Positions 43,476 to 53,328 are shown, numbered from the stretch's first letter. The stretch is DNA of 64,000 bases from Flavobacterium sharifuzzamanii (GCF_003254585.1 NZ_QJGZ01000040.1:124001-188000), one strand, 5' to 3'. Made by a program: numbers and translations. Notes: a model not told the origin generated them from the letters alone.

Positions 43476-44792
43476 ATGAACCAAGCTAATGCAGCAATAG
43501 GAAAATACCGTTGGACTATTTGCAGTTTAGTTTTTTTTGCTACAACTGTCAATTATCTGGATAGAAATGTAATAAGTTACCTTAGGCCTTTTTTGGCAGA
43601 AGCGTTTCACTGGACCCCCGAGCAGGAGGTTATAGATTACTCGAATATTGAACTGGCATTTAAAATTGCATATGCGCTCGGAATGCTAGTTGCGGGAGGA
43701 ATTATTGATAAATTGGGGACTAAGTTGGGTTATGCCATTGCAACAGGATTATGGAGTTTAGCTGCAATTGGACATGCATTGGCAACAGGAACAGGAGGGT
43801 TTTTAATTGCTCGAGTGTTTTTAGGAGTTACAGAAGCAGGAAACTTTCCGGCAGCAATTAAAGCGACAGCAGAATGGTTTCCGCAGAAAGAAAGAGCTCT
43901 TGCCACAGGGATCTTTAATTCAGGAAGTAATATTGGTGCTATAATCGTACCTTTAACTGTTCCTCATATTGCAGAAAACTATGGTTGGCAATGGGCATTT
44001 ATAATAACAGGAATTGTTGGATTTATTTGGCTTGCTTTATGGTTTTTGTTGTATGAAGTGCCTCAAAAGCAAAAACGTTTATCTCAGGCAGAATTAGAAT
44101 ATATTACTTCAGATCAAGTTGAGGAAGTAGTAGTAGAGTCAAAAGAAAAGGTTTCTTGGATAAAATTATTATCATTTCGTCAGACTTGGGCTTTTGCAAT
44201 TGGTAAATTATTGACAGATCCAGTTTGGTGGTTTTATTTGTTCTGGTTGCCAGACTTTCTGATGAAGCAATATAAGCTTAATGCGACAGAAATTATCTGG
44301 CCTTGTGCATTGGTTTATATGATTGGAAGCATTGGAAGTATCGGAGGAGGCTGGCTTCCATTAAAATTAATAAATAACAATTGGCCTGCTTACAAAGCTC
44401 GTAAAACAAGTATGTTGCTTTATGCATTTGCTGTATTGCCGGTTTTATTCGCTCAGCAATTAGGAGCTATAAATATCTGGTTTGCAATTTTAGTAATCGG
44501 ATTGGCGGTTTCGGCGCATCAGGCGTGGAGTGCCAATATCTTTACAACAGTATCTGATATGTTTCCTAAAAAAGCAACAGCATCTGTTACCGGATTAGGA
44601 GGAATGTTTGGAGCGCTCGGCGGAATTTTGCTGACATTGCTAGTTCAGAAAAACATGTTTGTTTACTATACTAAACTTGGAAAAGTAGAAACAGGTTATT
44701 TTATTATGTTCTGTATTTGTGGAGCCTCATATTTATTGGCTTGGCTGATAATGCATATTCTGGTTCCTCGAATGAAAAAAGTCGAATTATAA
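43476..44792 (+). CDS. MFS transporter, hexuronate (ExuT-like) type, second copy
   Basis: A 438-aa paralogue of the preceding carrier with the same start (WTICSLVFFATTVNYLDRNV) and TEAGNFPAAIKATAEWFPQK, twelve helices, and without the insert. Forty-six bases separate the two genes, so they are probably in one transcript. The two copies may prefer different uronates, for example saturated monomer against unsaturated or keto-deoxy sugar; this is inference. Confidence 0.88.
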   Translation: MNQANAAIGKYRWTICSLVFFATTVNYLDRNVISYLRPFLAEAFHWTPEQEVIDYSNIELAFKIAYALGMLVAGGIIDKLGTKLGYAIATGLWSLAAIGHALATGTGGFLIARVFLGVTEAGNFPAAIKATAEWFPQKERALATGIFNSGSNIGAIIVPLTVPHIAENYGWQWAFIITGIVGFIWLALWFLLYEVPQKQKRLSQAELEYITSDQVEEVVVESKEKVSWIKLLSFRQTWAFAIGKLLTDPVWWFYLFWLPDFLMKQYKLNATEIIWPCALVYMIGSIGSIGGGWLPLKLINNNWPAYKARKTSMLLYAFAVLPVLFAQQLGAINIWFAILVIGLAVSAHQAWSANIFTTVSDMFPKKATASVTGLGGMFGALGGILLTLLVQKNMFVYYTKLGKVETGYFIMFCICGASYLLAWLIMHILVPRMKKVEL

Positions 44793-44855
44793 AGAAAAAT
44801 GAACAGAATTGAAATATTTTTTTCGTTTCAATTATGCTATTTAAATATAAAAATA

Positions 44856-44863
44856 TAATTTTG
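44856..44863 (+). promoter_or_regulatory. Promoter -7 box of kduI
   Basis: TAATTTTG fits TAnnTTTG; the -33 element is weak (TATG at 44833-44836). The operator follows directly. Confidence 0.6.
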
Positions 44864-44877
44864 TGCAATCGATTACA
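44864..44877. promoter_or_regulatory. LacI-type operator 2
   Basis: TGCAATCGATTACA, identical to operator 1 including neighbouring bases (TTTG before, TTA after). Fourteen bases upstream of the kduI start. Confidence 0.8.
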
Positions 44878-44890
44878 TTAATTTAAAATT

Positions 44891-45730
44891 ATGACAAAAT
44901 ATAGTTCAAGATACGCGTCAAGCCCCGAAGCTGTAAAAAAATATGACACGCAGCAATTGAGAGAAGAATTCTTAATTGATGACTTAATGCAGGAAGATGA
45001 AGTAGTATTGGTTTATTCACACTACGACAGATACATTGCAGGTTCTGCAGTTCCTGTAAAAGGTGATTTAGCTTTAGAAACTATTGATCCGCTAAAAGCT
45101 CCTTATTTTTTAGAAAGAAGAGAATTAGGAATCATAAATGTTGGAGGAAGCGGTTCGGTTGTGGTAGAAGGAACAACTTATGAGTTAGGTTTTAAAGATG
45201 CTTTGTACATCGGAGCAGGAAATAAAGAAGTAACTTTTAAAAGTGATGACAGCAGCAATCCTGCAAAATTCTATTTAAACTCAGCGCCAGCTCACACGAC
45301 TTACCCAACTAAAAAAGTAAGTTTAGCTGAAGCTAATAAATTACAGTTGGGAACAATGGAAACGGCAAATCACCGCACCGTAAACCAAATGATTATTGGA
45401 AGTGTAGTAACTACTTGTCAATTGCAAATGGGAATGACGGAATTGAAACCAGGAAGTGTTTGGAATACTATGCCAGCTCACGTTCACGATCGTAGAATGG
45501 AAGTATATTTTTATTTAGATATTCCACAAGATCAAGCAGTTTGCCACTTTATGGGACAACCGCAAGAAACGAGACATATCTGGATGAACAATCATCAGGC
45601 AGTAATTTCTCCGCCTTGGTCTATTCACTCAGGTTCTGGAACTAGCAATTATACTTTTATCTGGGGTATGGCGGGTGAAAACTTAGATTACGGAGATATG
45701 GATGTTTGTAAAATCACTGATTTAAGATAA
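44891..45730 (+). CDS. kduI: 5-dehydro-4-deoxy-D-glucuronate isomerase
   Basis: A 279-aa enzyme of normal length that isomerises 5-keto-4-deoxyuronate, the spontaneous product of unsaturated uronates, to 2,5-diketo-3-deoxygluconate. Tandem beta-barrel fold; the zinc site is visible in PAHVHDRRMEVYFY near residues 195-208 (His-x-His and Glu) and a later His in PPWSIHSG. Start MTKYSSRYAS is typical (KYSSRYA). It is followed by kduD with one base between stop and start, forming a coupled pair. Confidence 0.95.
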   Translation: MTKYSSRYASSPEAVKKYDTQQLREEFLIDDLMQEDEVVLVYSHYDRYIAGSAVPVKGDLALETIDPLKAPYFLERRELGIINVGGSGSVVVEGTTYELGFKDALYIGAGNKEVTFKSDDSSNPAKFYLNSAPAHTTYPTKKVSLAEANKLQLGTMETANHRTVNQMIIGSVVTTCQLQMGMTELKPGSVWNTMPAHVHDRRMEVYFYLDIPQDQAVCHFMGQPQETRHIWMNNHQAVISPPWSIHSGSGTSNYTFIWGMAGENLDYGDMDVCKITDLR

Positions 45731-45731
45731 G

Positions 45732-46523
45732 ATGACAAATTTATTTGATATAAAAGGAAAAGTTGCCCTTATCACTGGGAGTACACACGGACTGGGAATG
45801 GCAATGGCAAAGGGATTAGGTCAGGCGGGTGCAACAATTGTGGTGAACGGAAATTCTTCTCAAGAAAAAATTGATAATGCTGTAGCAGAATTAAAAAGTG
45901 AGGGCATTAACGCTGTTGGTTATAAATTTAATGTGACTGAAGAGCAAGAAGTAAAAACTGCTGTTCAGAAAATTGAAAGTGAAGTTGGACCAATCGATAT
46001 CTTAATCAACAATGCTGGAATTATCAAAAGAATTCCGTTGCTAGATATGGAAGTGTCAGATTTTAGAGAAGTAGTAGATATTGATTTGGTAAGTCCGTTT
46101 ATCGTTTCTAAGCATGTTGCAAAAGGAATGATTGAAAGAAGACAAGGAAAAATTATCAACATTTGCTCTATGATGAGTGAATTAGGAAGAAATACTGTCT
46201 CTGCTTATGCCGCTGCAAAAGGTGGTTTGAAAATGCTTACTAAAAATATGGCAACAGAATGGGCAAAATACAATGTTCAGATCAACGGAATTGGGCCAGG
46301 ATATTTTGCAACTGAGCAAACAAAACCAATTAGAGTGGACGGTCATCCGTTTAACGATTTTATCATAAGCAGAACGCCGGCTGCAAAATGGGGAGATCCA
46401 AGCGATTTGGCAGGAGCAGCGATATTTTTATCATCAAAAGCGAGTGATTTTGTAAACGGTCACATTTTATATGTTGATGGAGGAATCTTAGCAACAATCG
46501 GAAAACCTTCAAACGAAGAATAA
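45732..46523 (+). CDS. kduD: 2-dehydro-3-deoxy-D-gluconate 5-dehydrogenase (SDR)
   Basis: A 263-aa short-chain dehydrogenase with GSTHGLG (16-22), NNAG (93-96) and catalytic S146, Y159, K163. Reduces diketo-deoxygluconate from KduI to KDG. Similar proteins are often annotated gluconate 5-dehydrogenase; the tight pairing with kduI argues for KduD. The gene starts one base after kduI ends and uxaC begins 24 bases downstream. Confidence 0.88.
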   Translation: MTNLFDIKGKVALITGSTHGLGMAMAKGLGQAGATIVVNGNSSQEKIDNAVAELKSEGINAVGYKFNVTEEQEVKTAVQKIESEVGPIDILINNAGIIKRIPLLDMEVSDFREVVDIDLVSPFIVSKHVAKGMIERRQGKIINICSMMSELGRNTVSAYAAAKGGLKMLTKNMATEWAKYNVQINGIGPGYFATEQTKPIRVDGHPFNDFIISRTPAAKWGDPSDLAGAAIFLSSKASDFVNGHILYVDGGILATIGKPSNEE

Positions 46524-46547
46524 TTTTCAAATTATATTTAAAAAGAC

Positions 46548-47948
46548 ATGAGCCAGAAATTCATACACGATAATTTTTTATTAGAAAATAAATATGCTGA
46601 AGAGTTGTACCACAATTACTCTAAAAATCAGCCCATTATTGATTACCATAATCACTTAAATCCACAGTTTATTGCAGAGGATAAAATCTTCGACAATATC
46701 ACGCAAGTTTGGATTAATGGTGATCACTACAAATGGCGTGCAATGCGTACTTTAGGAATCAACGAGCAGTTTGTAACTGGAAATGGTTCAGATAAAGATA
46801 AATTCTTAAACTGGGGAAAAACGGTTCCGTTCACAATGCGTAATCCGTTGTATCACTGGACGCATTTAGAATTGGCTCGTTATTTTGATATTTATGATTT
46901 GTTGAATGAGAAATCGGCAGAGAAAATTTATATCGAAACTTCAGAGAAAATAAATTCTCAGGCGTACAGCACACAAAACCTTCTTAAAAAAGTAAACGCT
47001 GAATTAGTTTGTACTACAGAAGATCCAATCGATTCATTAGAATTTCACCAAAAATTCGCGAACAACTCAACTGGAATTAAAATGAGTACGGCTTTCAGAC
47101 CTGATAAAGCCATCTTAATTGCTAATGATGGTTATAATGCATATCTGGACACATTAGGGGATGTGTCCGGTATTGCAATTAATACATATGCTGATTTACA
47201 GTCTGCTTTAAGAAAAAGAATCGAATTCTTTAATGCAAACGGATGTAAATTAAGTGATCACGGATTAAATCAAATTGATTTCGAGAACTATACAGAAAGT
47301 GAAATCAATTCTATTTTCAAAAAGAAAAGAGAAAACGGCGAATTGTCTCCAGAAGAAGTTTTAAAATTCCATAGCGCCATTTTAGTTTTCTTATCAGAAA
47401 CTTATCATGAGTTTGGATGGGTTCAGCAGTTTCACTTAGGTGCATTGCGTAACAATAATGCACGTATGCATAGAATCTTAGGTCCAGATACAGGATGGGA
47501 TTCTATTGGAGATTATCCGCAAGCACAAAAATTATCAGCTTTCTTAAATGCTTTAGACAGTAAAGATAAATTGACTAAAACGATTATCTATAACCTAAAT
47601 CCTGCTGATAACGAAGTTATGGCAACAATGATTGGAAACTTCAACGACGGAAGCGTTCGCGGAAAAGTACAATTTGGTTCAGGATGGTGGTTCTTAGATC
47701 AAAAAGACGGAATGACAAAACAATTGAATGCGCTTTCAAACATGGGCTTAATTAGCTGTTTTGTTGGAATGTTGACAGATTCTAGAAGTTTCTTATCGTT
47801 CCCAAGACACGAATATTTCAGACGTATTTTATGTAATCTTTTGGGAGACGAAATCAAACGTGGAGAACTTCCAAATGATATGGAATGGATCGGAAAATTA
47901 GTTGCTGATATTTCATACAACAACGCTAAAGAATATTTCAAATTTTAA
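46548..47948 (+). CDS. uxaC: Glucuronate/galacturonate isomerase
   Basis: A 466-aa enzyme of full UxaC length, converting D-galacturonate to D-tagaturonate (and glucuronate to fructuronate). Signatures: QPIIDYHNHLNPQFIAEDK near the start (metal-type HxH) and FVGMLTDSRSFLSFPRHEYF near the C-terminus, both hallmarks of the family. It is a TIM-barrel amidohydrolase relative acting in the cytosol. A 24-bp-armed palindrome follows before the KDG kinase gene. Confidence 0.96.
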   Translation: MSQKFIHDNFLLENKYAEELYHNYSKNQPIIDYHNHLNPQFIAEDKIFDNITQVWINGDHYKWRAMRTLGINEQFVTGNGSDKDKFLNWGKTVPFTMRNPLYHWTHLELARYFDIYDLLNEKSAEKIYIETSEKINSQAYSTQNLLKKVNAELVCTTEDPIDSLEFHQKFANNSTGIKMSTAFRPDKAILIANDGYNAYLDTLGDVSGIAINTYADLQSALRKRIEFFNANGCKLSDHGLNQIDFENYTESEINSIFKKKRENGELSPEEVLKFHSAILVFLSETYHEFGWVQQFHLGALRNNNARMHRILGPDTGWDSIGDYPQAQKLSAFLNALDSKDKLTKTIIYNLNPADNEVMATMIGNFNDGSVRGKVQFGSGWWFLDQKDGMTKQLNALSNMGLISCFVGMLTDSRSFLSFPRHEYFRRILCNLLGDEIKRGELPNDMEWIGKLVADISYNNAKEYFKF

Positions 47949-47959
47949 TTTTTTTTAAT

Positions 47960-48105
47960 CATTAAGGCATTAAGAAAATTAAGTTTTTGGTTTAATAAAT
48001 AGTTGTTTAAATAATAAAGATAATTAAGCGAGTAGGCTTAATAAACTTAACCTTTAATCGCAAAGAGAACATAAAGTGAAGCTTAATTTTCTTAATGCCT
48101 TAATG
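47960..48105. repeat. Palindrome with 24-bp perfect arms inside the uronate operon
   Basis: Arms at 47960-47983 and 48082-48105 (starting CATTAAGGCATTAAGAAAAT) are perfectly complementary, with a 98-base centre. Likely forms a hairpin in mRNA between uxaC and kdgK. Confidence 0.85.
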
Positions 48106-48126
48106 GTAAAATTAAAAATATAAGAA

Positions 48127-49146
48127 ATGAGTAGAGTAGTTGCATTTGGAGAAATTATGCTTCGTTTATCGACAGAAAGACATTTGCGTTTTTCGCAATC
48201 TACAGCATTTGGTGCTACGTATGGTGGCGGTGAATTTAATGTATGTGTTTCTCTGGCTAATTATGGTGTAAATGCTGAATTTGTTACCAGATTACCTGAA
48301 AATGAAATTGGTTTTTCTGCATTAAAAGAAATCAGAAAAATGAATGTCGAATCTAAAAACATTGTTTACGGAGGAGAGCGTTTAGGAATCTATTTCTTAG
48401 AAACTGGAGCAGGAACTCGCGGAAGCAATGTCGTTTACGATCGTGCTCACAGTGCCATGTCGACTATCCAAAAAGGACAGGTGGATTGGGAAAAAGTATT
48501 GGAAGGAGCCGAATGGTTTCACTGGAGTGGCATTACGCCAGCAATTTCAGAAAGTGCAGCTGAAGCTTGTTTAGAAGCGATTAAAGTCGCTCATAAAAAA
48601 GGAATTAAAATTTCATGCGATTTAAATTATAGATCAAAACTTTGGCAGTACGGAAAAACTCCAAGTGAGGTTATGCCAGAAATGCTAAAATACAGCAATG
48701 TGATTTTGGGAGATATAGATACAGCGTATTTCATGTTAGGAATCCCGAAAGTAAATCCGAATTATCAGGACGAAAAATCACTTCCAGCAGTATATGATAA
48801 ATTGTTTGAGTTGATTCCGAGCTTAAAAATTGCGGCAACGACACTTCGTTATTCTGTTAGTGCTTCGCACCAGAGAATCGGCGGAATTTTATACGACGGA
48901 AAAGCAATTTACAGCGCAGCCGTAAAAGAAGTTACACCAGTTGTAGACCGTGTAGGAAGCGGTGATGCTTTTATGGGCGGATTAATCTATGGTCTGTTAG
49001 AATACAATAATAACCAGAGAGCATTAGATTTTGCAGTTGCAGCTTGTTGTTTAAAACATACTATTGCAGGAGATTATAACTTGGTTACTTTAAAAGAAGT
49101 TGAAAATATGATTGATGGTGATGGTTCTGCATTAGTATCAAGGTAA
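48127..49146 (+). CDS. kdgK: 2-keto-3-deoxygluconate kinase (PfkB family sugar kinase)
   Basis: A 339-aa ribokinase-family enzyme. N-terminal motif GEIMLRLS and GGGEFNVCVSLANYG match the first PfkB signature region; the C-terminal motif VVDRVGSGDAFMGGLIYG (about 274-291) contains the catalytic Asp in GSGD in place of the commoner GAGD. It phosphorylates KDG to KDPG, the step before the aldolase encoded 12 bases downstream. Substrate assignment rests on this context. Confidence 0.88.
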   Translation: MSRVVAFGEIMLRLSTERHLRFSQSTAFGATYGGGEFNVCVSLANYGVNAEFVTRLPENEIGFSALKEIRKMNVESKNIVYGGERLGIYFLETGAGTRGSNVVYDRAHSAMSTIQKGQVDWEKVLEGAEWFHWSGITPAISESAAEACLEAIKVAHKKGIKISCDLNYRSKLWQYGKTPSEVMPEMLKYSNVILGDIDTAYFMLGIPKVNPNYQDEKSLPAVYDKLFELIPSLKIAATTLRYSVSASHQRIGGILYDGKAIYSAAVKEVTPVVDRVGSGDAFMGGLIYGLLEYNNNQRALDFAVAACCLKHTIAGDYNLVTLKEVENMIDGDGSALVSR

Positions 49147-49158
49147 TTTTAAATAAAA

Positions 49159-49827
49159 ATGGCAAAATATTCAAGAATTGAAGTAGCTCAGACAATGAAA
49201 GAGAATGGTATGGTTCCGTTGTTTTTTCATTCTGACATTGAGCTGAGTAAAAAAGTTTTAAAAGCATGTTATGACGGTGGATCCCGTTTAATGGAATTTA
49301 CTAGCCGAGGTGATTTTGCTCACGAAGTTTTTGGAGCTTTAAACAAATATGCTTTGGCAGAACTGCCAGGAATGATTCTGGGAGTTGGTTCTATTACAGA
49401 TGCAGCTTCGGCTTCTTTGTATATGAGTTTAGGGGCAAATTTTATTGTAACTCCCGTTTTTAGAGAAGATATAGCTATAGCTTGTAATCGCAGAAAAGTG
49501 CTTTGGTCACCAGGCTGCGGTACTTTGACAGAAATTGCAAGAGCAGAAGAATTAGGTTGTGAAATCGTAAAACTATTTCCAGCTGATACTTACGGTCCAG
49601 AGTTTATTAAAGCGATCAAAGGCCCATGTCCGTGGACTAACATTATGCCTACGGGCGGTGTTTATCCAACAAAAGAAAGTTTGAGTTCATGGCTTAATGC
49701 AGGAGCAACTTGTGTTGGATTGGGCTCGCAGTTAATTTCTAAAGACATACTTGACAATAAAGACTTCGACGGACTTACTGCAAAAGTGAAACAGGTTCTT
49801 GACATTATAAAAGATATTAGAAAATAG
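49159..49827 (+). CDS. eda: KDPG / 4-hydroxy-2-oxoglutarate aldolase
   Basis: A 222-aa class I aldolase that cleaves KDPG to pyruvate and glyceraldehyde-3-phosphate. The proton-transfer Glu46 lies in LMEFTSRG and the Schiff-base Lys138 in CEIVKLFPADTYGPEF; the phosphate-binding MPTGGV follows. Length is normal. Twelve bases after kdgK. A weak hairpin AAGGGGT/ACTCCTT (49831-49854) follows, so it may end a transcript. Confidence 0.93.
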   Translation: MAKYSRIEVAQTMKENGMVPLFFHSDIELSKKVLKACYDGGSRLMEFTSRGDFAHEVFGALNKYALAELPGMILGVGSITDAASASLYMSLGANFIVTPVFREDIAIACNRRKVLWSPGCGTLTEIARAEELGCEIVKLFPADTYGPEFIKAIKGPCPWTNIMPTGGVYPTKESLSSWLNAGATCVGLGSQLISKDILDNKDFDGLTAKVKQVLDIIKDIRK

Positions 49828-50045
49828 ATTAAGGGGTAATCATGCCAACTCCTTATTTTATAAGTTTTTTTAGATTTTTAGAGATTGTAATTGAACATTA
49901 CGCTTGAAAAATTTAGCTAGCCATTCCTCACAGCCGGCTTTATTTTACTCAATCGGGTGTAATGTTTCATTTACAATTTTAAAGGCAGAAATAAAGAAAT
50001 AAGGTTTATAAATGGTTATTTATAACGCATTAAAGAAAATTTAAA
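49828..50045. other. 218-base gap between eda and uxaB
   Basis: Holds the weak hairpin after eda and a TATAAAT-GGTT-ATTTATA inverted repeat (50007-50024 region). No clear TTTG/TAnnTTTG promoter and no copy of the LacI operator were found, so uxaB may be read through from upstream or use another promoter. Confidence 0.4.
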
Positions 50046-51491
50046 ATGAAAAAATTAAATAGAGTAAATACAGGATTAGAAAAGTTACAGCCAATTAAAG
50101 TAGTTCAGTTTGGAGAAGGTAACTTTTTAAGAGCCTTTGTTGATTATGCTTTTGACAAATTAAATAAAGAAGTCGATTTTAATGCCGGTATTGCAGTAGT
50201 TCAGCCTTTGAAAGACGGTATGGTAAATATGATTAATGATCAAGACGGTCTTTATACCTTGTTTATGAACGGAATTAAAAAAGGTGAAAAGATACAAGAT
50301 ATTGTCTTAATTAATAACATTGTAAAAACTATAAACCCATATACTGAATTTGCAAATTATTTGGCTTTAGCTAAAGAAGAAGAACTTCAGTTTATTGTTT
50401 CTAATACTACAGAAGCTGGAATTGAATTTATTGAAAGTGATACTCCAGACATGCAGCCGCCAGTGTCATTTCCTGCAAAATTGACGGTTTTATTACATGA
50501 AAGATTTAAACATTTTAATGGAGATGCTTCTAAAGGAGTTACAATAATTCCTTGCGAATTAATTGATTATAACTCTGAAACGCTTAAAAAATACATTTTA
50601 CAATATGTTGATTTATGGAAATTAGAAGATGCATTTAAAACATGGGTATCAGATGCTTGTACCTATCATAGTACTTTGGTTGACAGAATTGTACCTGGAT
50701 ATCCAAGAGCTGAAATTGAAGAATACAATAATAAATTAGATTATGAGGACAATTTAATTGTTGCGGCTGAACCTTTTTTCCTTTGGGCTATTGAAGGTGG
50801 AGAGGATCTAAAAGCAAAATTGCCTTTCCACAAAACAGATTTGAATGTAAAAATCGTTGATGATATACGCCCTTTTAAAATGATTAAAGTTCGTATTTTA
50901 AACGGTGCGCATACGGCAATGGTTCCTTTTTCACTTTTGCATGGTAATAAATTAGTAATGGAAACTGTCGACGGAGATTTTACAGGGAAATTTGTAAATA
51001 GCGTTATTAGTGAAATTAGTGAAACTCTTGATATGGACAAAAATGAAATTACAGCCTATTCTGAGGAAGTAATGGACCGATTTAAAAATCCATTTATCAA
51101 ACATGCACTTGCTGATATCGCATTAAATTCTGTATCGAAATTCAAAGTAAGAGTTTTGCCTAGTTTATTAGGATATTATAATGCTAACAAAATATTGCCT
51201 GTTAATTTGACTTTTTCATTAGCGAGTTTAATTCGTTTCTACAAAGGAACTTGGAATGGTGAAAGTTTACCAGTTAAAGATGGTGAAGATATTACAACAT
51301 TCTTTAATGGACTTTGGAAGTCTGATGATTATGAGAAAATTGCTCGTTTGACATTACAAAACAAAGGTTTCTGGGACCAAGATTTGACTGAAGTTCCAGG
51401 TTTAACAAGAGCAATTACAATTGCTTTAGAAGAAATTGATTCAAACGGAATTGAAGCTGGTTTTGCTAAGTTTCAAGAAAGAATAAAATAA
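50046..51491 (+). CDS. uxaB: Tagaturonate reductase (altronate oxidoreductase)
   Basis: A 481-aa NADH-dependent enzyme of the mannitol dehydrogenase family reducing tagaturonate to altronate. N-terminal Rossmann element VVQFGEGNFLRAFVDYAFDK; the conserved catalytic stretch KVRILNGAHTAMV contains the Lys-Asn-His residues characteristic of the family. Length agrees with UxaB from other bacteria. Between eda and uxaA on the plus strand. Confidence 0.95.
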   Translation: MKKLNRVNTGLEKLQPIKVVQFGEGNFLRAFVDYAFDKLNKEVDFNAGIAVVQPLKDGMVNMINDQDGLYTLFMNGIKKGEKIQDIVLINNIVKTINPYTEFANYLALAKEEELQFIVSNTTEAGIEFIESDTPDMQPPVSFPAKLTVLLHERFKHFNGDASKGVTIIPCELIDYNSETLKKYILQYVDLWKLEDAFKTWVSDACTYHSTLVDRIVPGYPRAEIEEYNNKLDYEDNLIVAAEPFFLWAIEGGEDLKAKLPFHKTDLNVKIVDDIRPFKMIKVRILNGAHTAMVPFSLLHGNKLVMETVDGDFTGKFVNSVISEISETLDMDKNEITAYSEEVMDRFKNPFIKHALADIALNSVSKFKVRVLPSLLGYYNANKILPVNLTFSLASLIRFYKGTWNGESLPVKDGEDITTFFNGLWKSDDYEKIARLTLQNKGFWDQDLTEVPGLTRAITIALEEIDSNGIEAGFAKFQERIK

Positions 51492-51499
51492 ATCCGTTA

Positions 51500-51617
51500 G
51501 ATAAAAATCTAATTTGATCTGCTAAAATCTTTTTAAATCTGCGTGAAATATTTGTTACACATCGATTTTTTCACGCAGGTTTATACAGATTAAAGCAGAT
51601 TTACACAGATTTAAATT
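51500..51617. repeat. Imperfect palindrome (AAATCTGCGTGAAA type)
   Basis: CTGCGTGAAA (51539-51548) and TTTCACGCAG (51569-51578) are perfect arms, with ATCTGCTAAAATCT / AGATTTACACAGATTT-like imperfect flanks. Related sequence lies at 63312-63364. Confidence 0.7.
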
Positions 51618-51705
51618 TAAGCTGGTGAATATTATTGAAAAAAATAATTTCACATAACAGATAAAATAAAAGAAAAACAAAAAGAACAAAGAACAAAGGT
51701 TAATT

Positions 51706-53328
51706 ATGGCAACGCAGAAAAAATTAATAAAAGTACACCCAACCGATAATGTTGCGGTTGCTTTGGTGGATCTTACTGCAGGCGAAGTGATTGATTTTGA
51801 AGGACAATCAATTACAGTAGAGTCTGATGTAAAAATGAAACATAAGATTTCAATGGTTCCTTTTAATGTAGGGGACAGAATCATTATGTATGGTGTTTTG
51901 GTTGGAAAAGCAAGCGCTAAAATTGAAAAAGGCGGTTTACTTTCTACAGCAAACGTAAAGCACGAAAGTGATAAAGTTACTGGTAAAACAGAAACTATTG
52001 GCTGGAATGCTCCAAATGTTGATAAATGGAAAGACAGAACGTGGCAGGGCTATCATAGAGAAGATGGACAGGTTGGAACAGAAAATGTATGGTTATTTTT
52101 TCCATTAGTTTTTTGTGAAAACAGAAACATCGAAATCTTAAAAGATATTTTTGAGAAAGAATTGATGAAACCTAAGGAGAACGATTATCAACTATTGTTG
52201 CGTTCTTTGGTGAAATCAGAAACGGGTGGAGCAGGAAATCAAGAAGCTTCAAACGATGCTAATTTATTCAATAATATTGAAGTAAAATTCATCACACACC
52301 AAGGTGGATGCGGTGGAATTCGTCAGGATTCTCATAGTTTAGCAAAGCTTTTAGCTGGTTATGTAAACAATCCAAACGTGGCTGGAGCAACAGTATTGAG
52401 TTTAGGATGTCAGAATCTTCAAATTTCAATCTTCAAAGAAGCTTTAGATGCGATTAATCCAAACAGTAAAAAACCTGTTTTAATTTACGATCAGCAGTCT
52501 ATCGGTACAATTGAAACGATGTTGAGCAGTGTGGTAAAAGACACTTTTGAAGCTATTAAAAAAGCAAATGAAATTAAGAGAGAACCAGCTCCATTGTCTA
52601 AACTAAGAATTGGTTTAGAGTGTGGTGGATCTGACGGATTCTCTGGAATTTCTGCAAACCCAACATTGGGAGTGTTATCGGATCATTTAGTTGCTTTGGG
52701 AGGAACTACAATTCTTTCTGAATTTCCTGAATTATGTGGAGTAGAACAAGAATTGGTAAATCGTTGTATAGATGATGAGGATGGAAAACGTTTCTTAGAC
52801 TTAATGAAATGGTACGAAAAAACAGTTGTTGATGCAGGTTCAGGATTTGATATGAATCCGTCTCCAGGAAACATCAAAGACGGTTTGATTACGGATGCTA
52901 TGAAATCGGCTGGTGCTGCTAAAAAAGGTGGGACATCACCAATTACAGGTGTTTACGATTATGGAGAATATATTAGCGAACCAGGTTTTACATTGTTATG
53001 TACGCCAGGAAATGACGTAGAATGTACAACGGCTATGGTGGGTTCTGGAGCCAATATGGTATTGTTTACAACAGGTTTAGGAACTCCAACAGGAAATCCA
53101 ATTGCTCCCGTTGTAAAGATTTCATCAAACACACAATTAGCAAACAAAATGTCTGATATTATCGATATCGATACTGGAGGAATTATTACAGGCGAAAAAT
53201 CAATTGACGAAATGGCTGACGAAATGCTTGAGTTTATTATTGATGTTGCCAGCGGTAACATCAAAACAAAAGCTGCTATTTTAAATCAGAACGATTTTAT
53301 TCCTTGGAAAAGAGGAGTATCACTTTAA
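51706..53328 (+). CDS. uxaA: Altronate dehydratase
   Basis: A 540-aa enzyme in which both domains of the family are fused: N-terminal SAF domain (1-95; MKHKISMVPFNVGDRIIMYG) and the large GalactarD/AltD domain (about 120-540) with GTENVWLFFPLVFCENRN, THQGGCGGIRQDS and LECGGSDGFSGISANP. Iron-dependent dehydration of altronate gives KDG. The gene is somewhat longer than E. coli UxaA (about 495). It closes the uronate operon; a strong terminator follows. Confidence 0.95.
   Translation: MATQKKLIKVHPTDNVAVALVDLTAGEVIDFEGQSITVESDVKMKHKISMVPFNVGDRIIMYGVLVGKASAKIEKGGLLSTANVKHESDKVTGKTETIGWNAPNVDKWKDRTWQGYHREDGQVGTENVWLFFPLVFCENRNIEILKDIFEKELMKPKENDYQLLLRSLVKSETGGAGNQEASNDANLFNNIEVKFITHQGGCGGIRQDSHSLAKLLAGYVNNPNVAGATVLSLGCQNLQISIFKEALDAINPNSKKPVLIYDQQSIGTIETMLSSVVKDTFEAIKKANEIKREPAPLSKLRIGLECGGSDGFSGISANPTLGVLSDHLVALGGTTILSEFPELCGVEQELVNRCIDDEDGKRFLDLMKWYEKTVVDAGSGFDMNPSPGNIKDGLITDAMKSAGAAKKGGTSPITGVYDYGEYISEPGFTLLCTPGNDVECTTAMVGSGANMVLFTTGLGTPTGNPIAPVVKISSNTQLANKMSDIIDIDTGGIITGEKSIDEMADEMLEFIIDVASGNIKTKAAILNQNDFIPWKRGVSL

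Noticed and set aside
51549..51568. LacI operator in front of uxaA
   Set aside because: The ACATCGATTTT in the hairpin loop shares only the ATCGATT core with the operator and lacks the second half-site.
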